The notes: generated from the letters alone by a model not told the origin. 45,580 nucleotides of DNA from Hominisplanchenecus faecis (GCF_020687205.1 NZ_JAJEQE010000022.1:1-45580), one strand, 5' to 3'; positions 1-8,058 are shown, counted from the first letter of the stretch. Translations and numbers: made by a program.

Positions 1-6
1 TGTCTC

Positions 7-51
7 CTAATCGAACGGAAGCTCTTCTTCGATTCCGTCCGGTATGTTCAT
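7..51 (-). CDS. 14-residue mini-ORF matching an SSB C-terminal tail
   Basis: The ORF reads MNIPDGIEEELPFD. Its ATG overlaps the stop of the preceding 35-residue ORF by 4 nt (ATGA). The peptide nearly matches the last residues of the element's own SSB (5532-5966), which end GFMNIPDGIDEELPFA. The DNA at 11-64 is a diverged copy of that at 5535-5588. The same frame stays open for about 11 codons upstream without a start. It is either a remnant of a second ssb gene or a standalone SSB-tail peptide that could compete for SSB-binding partners. Expression is not demonstrated. Confidence 0.35.
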   Translation of the reverse strand: MNIPDGIEEELPFD

Positions 52-155
52 AAAGCCGTCTGCTCCTGGAACCGTTTGGCCGCCTCAGCGTCTACCGCAC
101 GCTCCAGATGATTGTAATGTGCCCGCCGCTTGGCGTTCTTCTCAGATGCTTTCAT
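48..155 (-). CDS. Small basic protein of 35 residues, function unknown
   Basis: A short ORF starting MKASEKNAKRRAHYN, rich in Lys, Arg and Glu and probably helical. It begins 14 nt inside the end of the 205-residue gene upstream, with a GGAG about 11 nt before its ATG. It ends in an ATGA overlap with the SSB-tail mini-ORF. A one-base frame change would join its C-terminus to that tail, so it may be the front part of a frameshifted gene. No family is recognised. Confidence 0.4.
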   Translation of the reverse strand: MKASEKNAKRRAHYNHLERAVDAEAAKRFQEQTAL

Positions 156-759
156 CGCACACATCACTCCAATCCTGTGCCTGTCCGCACAATGGACAGG
201 TCGAGCTATTTTTTATAAGTACGACGCCGCAGTTTCGACATTCATATCCCACCACACCAAAATTTCCAAATACAGTCAGTGGTTTCCTGGGCAATAACTC
301 ATTCACTTCTGCACGCGACAGCCAGTGTATACCATGGTGGCTCTCTCGTCCAACTGCCACCAATCGCAGCGTCTCCTGGCTATATTCCGTTGTACTGTAC
401 TCAGTTACCTCCATTGTTGGGATATCCAGGAATTTTCCGCACAGAACAGCTGTAAATGCTTCCAGCATCTTCTGTTCAATACTTGCATTATCTTTTTCCG
501 GATCCCGGTATATTCCTGTGCATTGTCTCAACGGTTCCCCACTAATCTGTTCGAACACCGCCCATACATCCGTACTACAGGTTATTCCTCTGGAATAATA
601 TTCCAAACGTTCCTCTGGGGATTTGGAATCGTCAAAGAAGCAGAATCCCACAGAGTCCGTCTTATCTCCTCTATCTTTCCAGACGGTATGATTTTTCAGC
701 TTTTCTCCTCTCAAATACTTGCCCAGTTCTTCAATGCTCATAAATCTCACATATCTCAT
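142..759 (-). CDS. Phage protein with C-terminal zinc ribbon, function unknown
   Basis: A 205-residue protein. The N-terminal part starts MRYVRFMSIEELGKYLRGE, as in small phage proteins that recognise or process other proteins, but no enzyme motif is seen. The C-terminus (about residues 172-194) has two CxxC knuckles, CRNCG and CPLCG, typical of a structural zinc ribbon. The ATG overlaps the stop of the preceding small Cys-rich gene by 4 nt and has GGAGCGGG just upstream, so translational coupling is likely. It lies at the downstream end of the element's replication operon within this window. Confidence 0.7.
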   Translation of the reverse strand: MRYVRFMSIEELGKYLRGEKLKNHTVWKDRGDKTDSVGFCFFDDSKSPEERLEYYSRGITCSTDVWAVFEQISGEPLRQCTGIYRDPEKDNASIEQKMLEAFTAVLCGKFLDIPTMEVTEYSTTEYSQETLRLVAVGRESHHGIHWLSRAEVNELLPRKPLTVFGNFGVVGYECRNCGVVLIKNSSTCPLCGQAQDWSDVCDESI

Positions 760-944
760 CTTCCCGCTCCTCTCATGAACCTGTCCAGCACCGACATTCT
801 CCAGTCATATTCCATTTTCAACTGATAGCAATCACAACAATGTGTTCCTGTTGTTACATCACTGAATTCTTCGCTTCTTGTGCATCTGCATGTTCCATTC
901 TCACTATGGTATCTGCATGTGTTACAGTTTTTATTATCGTTCAT
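756..944 (-). CDS. Small cysteine-rich phage protein
   Basis: A 62-residue protein starting MNDNKNCNTCRYHSENGTC. It has seven Cys residues in CxxC-like and CCxxC arrangements plus a His, which suggests metal binding. This start has a GGTGAG-type RBS. A GTG start at 956 would overlap the previous stop codon and add four residues. It is translated between the two neighbouring phage genes with 4-nt overlaps. Small proteins of this kind are common in Lachnospiraceae prophages and have no known function. Confidence 0.6.
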   Translation of the reverse strand: MNDNKNCNTCRYHSENGTCRCTRSEEFSDVTTGTHCCDCYQLKMEYDWRMSVLDRFMRGAGR

Positions 945-952
945 TCTTTTTC

Positions 953-1546
953 TCACCCTTCTATTTTTATATCCCGCAAATACTCCAGGATATCTTTTTC
1001 TTTCAGTTCGTCCTGATCGTACAAGATAGCTGTCAGTGTCGTTGCTTCGCTTTTCCAGTACACCTGCTTCGGAAATTCAGGATTAACGAACGGTCCTTGA
1101 ACTTCATACTCATAATCTAAGTTCATCGATGTGGAATCAATTGCTTTTACGAATCTGTCATTTAACACTTCTACCCGTCCGTCTGCTGCCTGTAATACCC
1201 TCATGGCTTTTCCATTTGGATATCTTTCCAACACAATCGGCGTCACGGTTAATTTCTCCTCTTCCTCTCGGTTCTCTGTTCTGTCTATCATACCCCAGCG
1301 GACCTCGCCGATTTCGTACTGGTTCTCTTCCTTCGTTGCCTTAAAAGCTTCTCCTTTTCCAGGAAGCTCTCCCGTCAGTTCAATAACTGCTGCCAGCTGC
1401 TTTTTATCCATGGATTCTTTTTCTGTGGCAATTACCCAGCCAGGACCGCCAAGCAGCACATCATCCCCTCTTCGTGCCACGCACAAGCCTACACCTGTGT
1501 AGGCTTGTTTGAGCAGTCTTTTAAAATCTTTCAAATGTATAAACAT
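953..1546 (-). CDS. Phage hypothetical protein, 197 residues
   Basis: The ATG at 1546 (MFIHLKDFKRLLKQAY) is preceded by AAGGAGAGG at good distance. An upstream in-frame ATG has no such site, so the shorter form is preferred. The protein is soluble, with alternating strands and helices, and no motif is recognised. It follows the ParB-like/DUF3850 gene with a 16-nt gap, placing it in the same operon. Function unknown. Confidence 0.65.
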   Translation of the reverse strand: MFIHLKDFKRLLKQAYTGVGLCVARRGDDVLLGGPGWVIATEKESMDKKQLAAVIELTGELPGKGEAFKATKEENQYEIGEVRWGMIDRTENREEEEKLTVTPIVLERYPNGKAMRVLQAADGRVEVLNDRFVKAIDSTSMNLDYEYEVQGPFVNPEFPKQVYWKSEATTLTAILYDQDELKEKDILEYLRDIKIEG

Positions 1547-1562
1547 CGTATCATCCTCTCCT

Positions 1563-2855
1563 TTACAACAATTCGCATCCCAGGATGCAGTATCCGTCTT
1601 CCAGTCCCTCAAAGTTTTCCATCATGTACACAATACGCTTACTACACTTTCGCCCGGTTTTCTTTCCGTCTTTTACTTCTTCCATCTCTAATACATCGCC
1701 TTCTTTGTAATTGCGATCGTTCTTTCTCAGCTCAAAGCTCTTTCTTCCTGCTGCTGCATCGTCGAAGAATTCCGCCACCAGTTTGATCTGATGGGTAACT
1801 TTCGCCTCTGTTTCAATTACGTTTTCGCTTATTTCCGGAACGTCTTTCTCAATTTCAACCACATCTTCCATGATTTTCGGAACGCTTTCCCCAGTTTCAA
1901 CCACATTTTCCATGATTTTCGGAACTCTTTTCTCTGTTCTTTTCTCGGATTTTTTCGCCGGCGAAATTACTGTTTTTTCCGGCTCTTCGACTTTCGGATC
2001 TGGCTGTTCAATTCGCTCTGGTTCATGTTCCCCGCTTTCAGGATCTTCTCTCTCAACTCTGCTATCTCTTTGCGGTTCTGCTGCCAGTTCTTCCACTTCT
2101 CTTTCAGGTTCGCTATCCGTTCTTTCATGCCCAGCTTCTGTCACCTCTTCCATTGTCTCTTCTTCCGGTTCACCACCAAAAGCATCCAGGATCCGTTCAA
2201 AAAATTCACGGTACTCCATTCTCTGCGGTGTTTGTCCGTATTTCTTATATTTCAGGCAGTCTTCATGGAACATCAGGAAGAACAGCCCTTTGCGGTAGCT
2301 CCTGCTGCCGCCCGGGTTCACGATCTCAACCAATCGGTTGATATTGTCATACAGGTTATCTGCTATGCCGCACTGATAGAGTTTTTCCAGGGTCTCTGCG
2401 TTGTCCTCCCCAAAGTGCCGGATCAAATCCGTTACATCATCCGCAATGCCCTCCTGCGGTTCTGCCTGGTTGAATTTCTTAATGTCACGGATTTCTTTTC
2501 TTGCCGTGTCCGGTGTGACCATCTCCCGGTCTGCTTCCGGAAGCTTCAGCATCTCTTCCAGCTGGGAACGGTTAAAGTCTGCATATTCCGGCTTCAGGCG
2601 TTCGGAATAGCCGTCTATGGAATATTCCCGGTTGATGCTCATAAATCGTGATACCGTGGAACCTTCCAGTCCATATTCGGATTTCGCGAACTCTGCAATG
2701 CTCTTGTATCCGTCCTGTTCGTACAGTTTCGCATCATCGATCTTTCGAAGTGCGTACCCGATCCGGACAAAGGACTGTTTCACGCCAAGCAGTTCCTGTT
2801 TCAGCTTCTGTTTCATCTCCATCCAGTCATTCAGTGTGATCTGTGTGTACTCCAT
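1563..2855 (-). CDS. ParB-like N-terminal region fused to a DUF3850 (ASCH-like) domain
   Basis: A 430-residue protein. Residues about 1-110 (QSFVRIGYALRKIDDAKLY, then SIAEFAKSEYGL) match the helix-turn-helix-like segment found at the front of many phage ParB-like/DUF3102-type proteins. Residues about 225-345 are a Glu/Pro/Lys-rich linker with three imperfect 15-16-residue repeats beginning VPKIMENV, VPKIMEDV and VPEISENV. Residues about 352-430 (HQIKLVAEFFDDAAAGRKSF, then FELRKNDRNYKEGD) match DUF3850, a small ASCH/PUA-related domain that usually occurs as a separate phage protein. RBS AAGGAGGG. Domain names come from motif memory. The role, perhaps nucleic-acid binding, is inferred. Confidence 0.65.
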   Translation of the reverse strand: MEYTQITLNDWMEMKQKLKQELLGVKQSFVRIGYALRKIDDAKLYEQDGYKSIAEFAKSEYGLEGSTVSRFMSINREYSIDGYSERLKPEYADFNRSQLEEMLKLPEADREMVTPDTARKEIRDIKKFNQAEPQEGIADDVTDLIRHFGEDNAETLEKLYQCGIADNLYDNINRLVEIVNPGGSRSYRKGLFFLMFHEDCLKYKKYGQTPQRMEYREFFERILDAFGGEPEEETMEEVTEAGHERTDSEPEREVEELAAEPQRDSRVEREDPESGEHEPERIEQPDPKVEEPEKTVISPAKKSEKRTEKRVPKIMENVVETGESVPKIMEDVVEIEKDVPEISENVIETEAKVTHQIKLVAEFFDDAAAGRKSFELRKNDRNYKEGDVLEMEEVKDGKKTGRKCSKRIVYMMENFEGLEDGYCILGCELL

Positions 2856-2864
2856 ATTCCCTCC

Positions 2865-4994
2865 TTACGCCACGCTCTGTGCCCTCTGCTTTGCTTCTGC
2901 ATCTTTCTGTTTCAGATGCCCCACATAATCATCCAGCCACTTCTGCATGTGCTTTTTATCTGGTTTGCGGTCGTGTGCCCCGTACCACTGGATGAGCTGG
3001 TGCGTATCCCTCTCGATCTCTACGGTTATGTACGGTATCTCCGGTTCTTTTGCGGACCGCAGCATCAGAATGTAGCTCTGTCCATCATTGTGTTTCCTAA
3101 GATAGCTGCCCCCGCCAACGCAATGGTGCAGGATCCTGCCTTCCATAACGATCTCTTCCGCTGACCTTGCCGGCCGGATGATATATCCATCATCTTCATA
3201 GAAATACCGGTTTCTGAGCTTCCGGTAGCTGTCCCGGATGCCTGCAAATTTCTTTTTTACTTCCTGCAGACGTTTGTCTGCCTCTTTCTTGTTTTGTTCT
3301 GCTGCCATCTTATTGTGTGCCGCTTCCAGGTCCCTCGGCTGTTGGTATACCGTGTTCGTCAGGTCGTACCCAAGTGACAACCGCATACTCAGATAATCCG
3401 TGTAGGTTACTGCCGTGTGTCTGATCCGTTCCTCTGCACGCAGGCAGGTGCTTTCGTATCTGCATCCGGCATATCGTTCTATCCGGTTCAGAAGCTTCTG
3501 TATGCCCATGTACTGTAATGCCTGTTCGACCTGTCCCCGTTTCAGTCCTGTCACTTCCAGATGTTCGATCTGTTCATCTGTCCAGTTCTGTTTCAGATTC
3601 TTTTCCATCTTCATAACTTCCAGGAGTGCACAGTTGCCCTTGCTTTTAATCAATTGCTGTGTCCGCTCTTTCCGGATCCCCAGGAATTTATCCAGCCGTT
3701 TTGCATTTGTGTCTGCTATGATGCCGCACTCACACCGGACGATGGACGCCGCGATCTCGCTTAATCCCATTTTTACAATCATTTCCAACTGTGGGATATA
3801 CAGGCAGCGTTCCAGGTAGCTGACCGGGTTGACTTCCGGGACCATTTTTTCATATTCCTGCAGGGCACTGTACTGGAATATGGTTCCCTGCATTTCACGG
3901 TAGGTATGCGGCAGGATCCGCCCTGCATGGATCGTGATGTTGGCATTGCCGTACAGGTTGCAGTCATCCCAGTAATTTTTTCCGTCAATGCGGTTACACT
4001 TATGGTAATCAATCTGTGTTTTCTCTCCCGGTGCAAAATAGGCCCTTGCTATTTCGATACCGGAAATTTCTTCACTGGCATTATACATGGCCGTTTCTTC
4101 CCCGTCTTCTACCAGCCCGAGTTTCCATTCTTTTATCAGCTCTATGTAACGGAATACCATGCCTTTTTCTTTGTATTTCTGTCCAAGGAATGCATAGATC
4201 CTTTTGCTATGTGAACCTTTGACTTTGCCCTGACATTTGTACTCGCCTATTTCCCCACACATCGGGCATTGTGCAAGATCACCCTCTTTCGGCGGGTCCA
4301 CCCATTTCTGGTACTGACTCTCGTAGCTTATTCCGCCTTTCCATCTCGCTTCTGTCACACCTCCGCATTTGGTACAGGCGATCCGCACCCAGCAGCCGCG
4401 TTTTTTATAGTACAGGAAATGTTTTTGGTAGAAATAGAACCTGTCTGCCATCTCCAGGATCTCCGCTTCCGGAAGTTCCGGTGTGTGCTCCTGGCGGTCT
4501 TTCAACGCCTGCTGCCGTCTTTCATACTTTCTGTTTTCCCGCCGTCTTCTTTCCTCATACACGATAGAACTCTGAAACCGGTATATGTGCTCCCACCATT
4601 CGCTTTTGTACCCATTTTCCCCGCAGAATTTTTCGATACGCTGCATGTCTTCTTCCGATGCAAGGATATTGGATTTTGCTCTGGCATTTCGTTCTGTTCG
4701 TCCTCCTGCCTTATCCCAGACTAGTGTCGCACCGTAATAATAGTCCTGTGCTATCTGTTCTCTGGTCCAGGTATCTTTGTCAGGGTAGTAAATGCCAAAG
4801 TCTTTCTTTGTCAGGGCGATCCGCACGACCGGAATATCCATGGATCCTTTTTCATTTCTGTACATTTCCAGGAACAGATGCTTTTCGTGTCCCACGGTTT
4901 TGACCGCCGTTACCCCGATATATTTCACATCCTGCCCTCTGCTGATCCGTTTCAGCCCCAGGTATGGGATCTTTTCGATTGCCTTCTTTTTCAT
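2865..4994 (-). CDS. PcfJ domain protein
   Basis: A 709-residue protein of the PcfJ family, named after a gene of conjugative plasmid pCF10 and very common in clostridial mobile elements. The middle has a zinc ribbon, with CTKCG and CPMCG (about residues 208-245). The C-terminal third holds the family's most conserved block, EGRILHHCVGGGSYL (about residue 620), followed by ITVEIERD and QWYGAHDRKP. The biochemical function of PcfJ is not established. The gene starts 10 nt after the PcfK-like gene stops, the usual pcfK-pcfJ pairing, which supports both calls. Confidence 0.8.
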   Translation of the reverse strand: MKKKAIEKIPYLGLKRISRGQDVKYIGVTAVKTVGHEKHLFLEMYRNEKGSMDIPVVRIALTKKDFGIYYPDKDTWTREQIAQDYYYGATLVWDKAGGRTERNARAKSNILASEEDMQRIEKFCGENGYKSEWWEHIYRFQSSIVYEERRRRENRKYERRQQALKDRQEHTPELPEAEILEMADRFYFYQKHFLYYKKRGCWVRIACTKCGGVTEARWKGGISYESQYQKWVDPPKEGDLAQCPMCGEIGEYKCQGKVKGSHSKRIYAFLGQKYKEKGMVFRYIELIKEWKLGLVEDGEETAMYNASEEISGIEIARAYFAPGEKTQIDYHKCNRIDGKNYWDDCNLYGNANITIHAGRILPHTYREMQGTIFQYSALQEYEKMVPEVNPVSYLERCLYIPQLEMIVKMGLSEIAASIVRCECGIIADTNAKRLDKFLGIRKERTQQLIKSKGNCALLEVMKMEKNLKQNWTDEQIEHLEVTGLKRGQVEQALQYMGIQKLLNRIERYAGCRYESTCLRAEERIRHTAVTYTDYLSMRLSLGYDLTNTVYQQPRDLEAAHNKMAAEQNKKEADKRLQEVKKKFAGIRDSYRKLRNRYFYEDDGYIIRPARSAEEIVMEGRILHHCVGGGSYLRKHNDGQSYILMLRSAKEPEIPYITVEIERDTHQLIQWYGAHDRKPDKKHMQKWLDDYVGHLKQKDAEAKQRAQSVA

Positions 4995-5003
4995 TTCTGC
5001 CGC

Positions 5004-5492
5004 CTACTTTCCCATATAGTACTCTGTGATCAGTTTCTTTGCGGTTGCCATTCCCGGACACATGCCAAGTTTATAGCTCCCTTTGATTCCTGTTGCCTTC
5101 ATCACATCCTTATGTACAGATACCCGGTTCGTATAGGACCATTGCAGTAACGTCCCGATGCATCCAGCCAGGCTCTTTCCTTTCTTTCGTACCTGAAACG
5201 CAAGCATCTCATTTTCCATACACTGTCCTCTCAGGTATTCCACCCAGTCCAGCATGATCTCCTGCGGCTTCAGCTCTCTGACCTCGACATCGATCTTTCC
5301 CAGTGCCGCATCCATCGCCTCGCAGAGCTGTGGGATCTCGCCCTGCAGGTACATTTCTGTCATATCTTCCGGAATCCCGTTCTCTGTTGCCATTTCTTTC
5401 AGGCTTTTGATATCGCCCTCGTTGAACAGGTTTTCCGCCAGTTCATTGATCTCCTTGTAGGAGTTCATTTCGCCAAATTTTGTGAACATCAT
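5004..5492 (-). CDS. PcfK-like protein, AcrIIA9-related family
   Basis: A 162-residue protein starting MMFTKFGEMNSYKEINELAE and ending in the conserved tail GMATAKKLITEYYMGK. This arrangement is typical of the PcfK-like family found directly upstream of PcfJ in Lachnospiraceae mobile elements. Members of this family have been described as Cas9 inhibitors of type AcrIIA9, so an anti-CRISPR role is possible. Family membership does not prove activity. RBS GGAAGAAG precedes tandem ATGATG starts. The gene lies between ssb and pcfJ in one transcription unit. Confidence 0.65.
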   Translation of the reverse strand: MMFTKFGEMNSYKEINELAENLFNEGDIKSLKEMATENGIPEDMTEMYLQGEIPQLCEAMDAALGKIDVEVRELKPQEIMLDWVEYLRGQCMENEMLAFQVRKKGKSLAGCIGTLLQWSYTNRVSVHKDVMKATGIKGSYKLGMCPGMATAKKLITEYYMGK

Positions 5493-5531
5493 ATCTTCTT
5501 CCTTTCTCCTTGCCGTAATTCAGATCAGTTT

Positions 5532-5966
5532 CTATGCAAACGGCAGTTCTTCGTCAATACCGTCCGGTATGTTCATAAATCCATCTGCATCTACTTGCGG
5601 CTCTGGTTTCTGCTCAGATCTGCTGTTTTCTCCCTGTCCTGCTGCCGCTTTGCTTTCCGCAAATTCCTGTTTCTCTACGGCTACATCTGTCGTGTAAACC
5701 TTGTTGCCGTCCCGGTTGGTATAGCTTCCTGTCTGGATACGACCTGTGACGACTACTTTCAGCCCCTGGCGGAAATACTTCTGGGCAAACTCTGCACTGC
5801 GTCCGAACGCCACACAGCTGATAAAATCAGCACCTGTTTCGCCATCACGCTTGTATCTGCGATCCACTGCCAGTGTATAACGTGCAACTGCTGTACTGTT
5901 CTCGCCAGCAGAATGTCGGATATCCGGGTCTCTGGTTAATCTTCCCATCAAGATTACTTTGTTCAT
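5532..5966 (-). CDS. ssb: Single-stranded DNA-binding protein
   Basis: 144 residues. An OB-fold core starts MNKVILMGRLTRDPDIR and continues with KRDGETGADFISCVAFGRSA and VVVTGRIQTGSYTN, the classic SSB signature. The C-terminal linker is Glu/Gln-rich, and the acidic tail DEELPFA replaces the usual DDDIPF peptide that recruits replication and repair partners. It lies in the element's replication module, so it probably serves element DNA replication. The tail sequence is repeated at the left edge of the window. Confidence 0.95.
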   Translation of the reverse strand: MNKVILMGRLTRDPDIRHSAGENSTAVARYTLAVDRRYKRDGETGADFISCVAFGRSAEFAQKYFRQGLKVVVTGRIQTGSYTNRDGNKVYTTDVAVEKQEFAESKAAAGQGENSRSEQKPEPQVDADGFMNIPDGIDEELPFA

Positions 5967-6097
5967 TCTGTTTGCCTTCCTTTCTCTTCAATGCTTTCAT
6001 CACTTTTGCCGTTGTCTCCGGCCATTCTCTCAGCAGATCCCGCTTTCCGTATCGATTATGCAGGATGCCCCACTGCTCCTCGAACTGTTTCTGCCAT

Positions 6098-6463
6098 TTA
6101 TAGTTTGTAATTCCGCCCAATCCGCTCCATCCACTCCTCTCTGGTGTGTGTCTGTTCATACGTTTCCTGAGCGTCTGCCTGCAAAATTCGTGCCATTTCA
6201 TGGTTCACGTGCACTGCGTCTGGTCCGTGTTCATGGTGCTGGTCACACAGGTAGACGGTCAATCCCAGCTCCTCTGATATCTGCCTGTTTCCCCACCCGA
6301 AGACTATGTGGTGCTTCTGCACAGGCTTTCGCCCATAGTCTCCGTAGAATCTGGCACACAGATAGCAGTATTTCCCTGCCTGCATGATGCTTCTGCCATG
6401 TTTTTTCCGCTTTTTCTTCCTGCCGTTTTTCGGCAGCAAGAAGCCGTCCCACTCGCCGCTCAT
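6098..6463 (-). CDS. HNH-like phage protein
   Basis: 121 residues with a basic N-terminus (KNGRKKKRKKHGR). A metal-binding core follows: YCYLCARF, then KHHIVFGWGNR, then LCDQHHEHGPDAVH. The CxxC pair, the HH dyad and the final CxxHH arrangement resemble phage HNH nuclease-like and recombination-accessory proteins. Catalytic activity is inferred only. The start codon overlaps the stop of the RNase H-like gene (ATGA), with GGAG upstream. Confidence 0.65.
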   Translation of the reverse strand: MSGEWDGFLLPKNGRKKKRKKHGRSIMQAGKYCYLCARFYGDYGRKPVQKHHIVFGWGNRQISEELGLTVYLCDQHHEHGPDAVHVNHEMARILQADAQETYEQTHTREEWMERIGRNYKL

Positions 6464-6840
6464 GCCGGTATCTCCAAATCATGAACATATTCTGCTCTGA
6501 ATGCATGCGGTTCAAAACGCACTTTTTTCCATTCTTCTGCGTATTTCACGCGTGCACCTCCTACAGTTTTCCATCCGTTCTGCTTCCACTTGCCCAGGAA
6601 ACCCCGGTTAATATAATTGGCAATGTTTATTTCATTGATCTTCAGGTCAAACATCACGCCTCGTTTCATATGTCCCAACATGTCTGCCAGAGCTTCTATT
6701 GCTGTCAGCTTCCGATTTACGCTGCAACTGCTGCCTTCTCCATCGCCATAAAGCCGTCCCCCTCCACATTCCAGCATCCAGGCATATTTGTGACCGGTAA
6801 CTTTTATATATGCTTTTACGTGTTCTTTCTGTTCTGCCAC
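6460..6840 (-). CDS. RNase H-like protein, probably catalytically altered
   Basis: 126 residues with a GTG start after AAAGGAGAAACCA. The C-terminal half (INEINIANYINRGFLGKW, then QNGWKT, VKYAEEW) aligns by eye with the handle and helix region of RNase HI (the W..NGWKT..VKN..LW pattern). The strand that normally holds the catalytic Asp (TDSQYV in E. coli RNase HI) here reads INEINI, so the Asp appears replaced by Asn. Other acidic residues cannot be matched confidently. It may be a binding-only RNase H fold in the replication module. Confidence 0.5.
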   Translation of the reverse strand: MAEQKEHVKAYIKVTGHKYAWMLECGGGRLYGDGEGSSCSVNRKLTAIEALADMLGHMKRGVMFDLKINEINIANYINRGFLGKWKQNGWKTVGGARVKYAEEWKKVRFEPHAFRAEYVHDLEIPA

Positions 6841-6896
6841 TGGTTTCTCCTTTCTATGGACTCTCTTTTATCTCATTTTTACCAATATTCTCGATA

Positions 6897-6924
6897 ATTG
6901 TACACATTTTATGCACACTGTCCA
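6897..6924 (-). promoter_or_regulatory. Possible promoter upstream of the RNase H-like gene
   Basis: Reading leftward, TGGACA and TACAAT are separated by 16 nt in the AT-rich 140-nt gap between the Rep gene and the RNase H-like gene. It would drive the distal replication genes (RNase H-like, HNH-like, ssb, pcfK, pcfJ and onward). The match is moderate. The rest of the gap shows no ORF. Confidence 0.4.
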
Positions 6925-6980
6925 CATTTTTTGTCTTTATTTATTATTTTCATGGGTTATTCACCTATCTTATCGTGTCT

Positions 6981-7868
6981 TTATTCACGTCTGCACATCC
7001 GGATATATATGTAGAACAATCCATTAAAATCATTGAAATACACTTCTGACCGAGTGTATTCATAGTCCGGATGCCAGATTTTCACTGTTTCTTCTATACT
7101 GTCTCTGTTTTTGACCATCCCATGAACAAATGTTCCCACTTTCCGGTACCGTTTCGGTGCGGTCGGTTTATTATGGACTTTCTTCTCGATCGGCTTTTTC
7201 AGTCCTTTACTGCTCGCCCATCGTTTCTTTCCTTTCGGTGCCTTGGTCACATAGTTCGCCATTCCAGAAAGCCCGTCCTTGTCATACTCTAAGCGGCGAA
7301 CCTGATTACGTTCCCCATGCTTCCAGATCTTCTCGACGGTATCCCGATCCAGAAGACCATCCATGATTATGTGATGGTGCCAGCGGATCTTTGCGTGTGG
7401 ATCGTACTCGGTCACATAGATGTATTTCACATTTGGCAGTCCCATCTTTCTTCGGCGGTAGTTGAGCCTGTCTATGTAATTTCGCATGTTCCGCATGGCT
7501 TCTTCCATGCTCTGCGGCTCCTGCCCGCTCCGGTATACCAGCGTTGCCCATATATCACTTGTGTGGAAATTGGCATTGATCAGACGCTCCAGATACTTCC
7601 TGGCATTTTTATCATTCAGGTTGTCCTGAGCTTTCTTATTGCGTTTTTTCCTTCCAGCCTCTGGTATATCCTCTTTCCGGAAGAACTCCGGATACAGTTC
7701 AATCTCCAGCTGCCCTCCGGAATAGATCTCCTTACACGCATACAACCCTTTCCGGTTCTGCTTTGCGATCTGCTCCAGGAAGTACTCGTCCAGCATCTCT
7801 ATACTGTTCTGATATGCTGCTTCATAGTCATACTCTAATGGACGCATCCCTCGTTTCTTTCTCTTCAT
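6981..7868 (-). CDS. HUH-family replication initiator (G2P/rolling-circle type)
   Basis: 295 residues. The metal-binding HUH-like motif is RWHHHIIMDG (about residue 165), preceded by VKYIYVTEYD and followed by the likely catalytic tyrosine segment GMANYVTKAPKG (about residue 210). This order matches rolling-circle replication proteins of the phage G2P/RepA type, which nick one strand at an origin through a Tyr-DNA link. It heads the replication operon. The 200-nt leader upstream contains an intrinsic terminator and a divergent promoter, suggesting controlled Rep synthesis. Confidence 0.75.
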   Translation of the reverse strand: MKRKKRGMRPLEYDYEAAYQNSIEMLDEYFLEQIAKQNRKGLYACKEIYSGGQLEIELYPEFFRKEDIPEAGRKKRNKKAQDNLNDKNARKYLERLINANFHTSDIWATLVYRSGQEPQSMEEAMRNMRNYIDRLNYRRRKMGLPNVKYIYVTEYDPHAKIRWHHHIIMDGLLDRDTVEKIWKHGERNQVRRLEYDKDGLSGMANYVTKAPKGKKRWASSKGLKKPIEKKVHNKPTAPKRYRKVGTFVHGMVKNRDSIEETVKIWHPDYEYTRSEVYFNDFNGLFYIYIRMCRRE

Positions 7869-7936
7869 AGCATGGTTCCCTTTTCCCTGAATTGTTAATA
7901 TCTATTACAAGCCCGATAAATACCGCCTGCGGTGTT

Positions 7937-7958
7937 AAAAAAATAAGGCAAATGCCTT
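7937..7958 (-). terminator. Intrinsic terminator in the rep leader (candidate attenuator)
   Basis: On the minus strand the hairpin AAGGCA-TT-TGCCTT (7945-7958) is followed by A and seven T. It lies about 70 nt before the rep start codon and downstream of the small-gene cluster, so it would stop or reduce read-through into rep. A second small hairpin (ACCGCAGGCGGT on the minus strand) follows it. Confidence 0.7.
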
Positions 7959-7985
7959 GAATGTCGTCTGCTGCCATGCTATACT
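7957..7985 (+). promoter_or_regulatory. Strong plus-strand promoter opposing rep transcription
   Basis: TTGAAT and TATACT are separated by exactly 17 nt. No plus-strand gene follows. Instead a terminator hairpin lies about 40 nt downstream of the predicted start, which implies a short RNA. Confidence 0.65.
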
Positions 7986-7990
7986 ATCCA

Positions 7991-8058
7991 TGGTTGTGGT
8001 TCGTATGCATGGCATCGGACTTTTGGCACATCTCGGAATGAGGTGTGTCATTTTTTTA
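7991..8058 (+). ncRNA. Predicted counter-transcribed RNA of the rep leader, about 67 nt
   Basis: The RNA is defined by the promoter at 7957-7985 and the terminator hairpin at 8025-8049 (stem GGCACATCTC paired with GAGGTGTGTC, loop GGAAT), which is followed by A and seven T. It is fully complementary to the mRNA leader that reads into rep. An upstream CCATG/CATGG pairing gives a second small stem-loop. The layout matches antisense RNAs that control plasmid rep genes by transcription attenuation. Expression is predicted, not shown. Confidence 0.5.

Noticed and set aside
5845-6201. 118-codon minus-strand ORF between the HNH-like gene and ssb
   Set aside because: It overlaps ssb by about 120 nt in another frame and has no start with an RBS after the HNH stop. 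Its non-overlapping part is only 131 nt. Treated as non-coding or unproven.
7920-7935. Double-strand origin for the Rep protein at the ACCGCCTGCGGT hairpin
   Set aside because: A hairpin is present next to rep, but no family-specific nick sequence could be identified, so it was not called as an origin.
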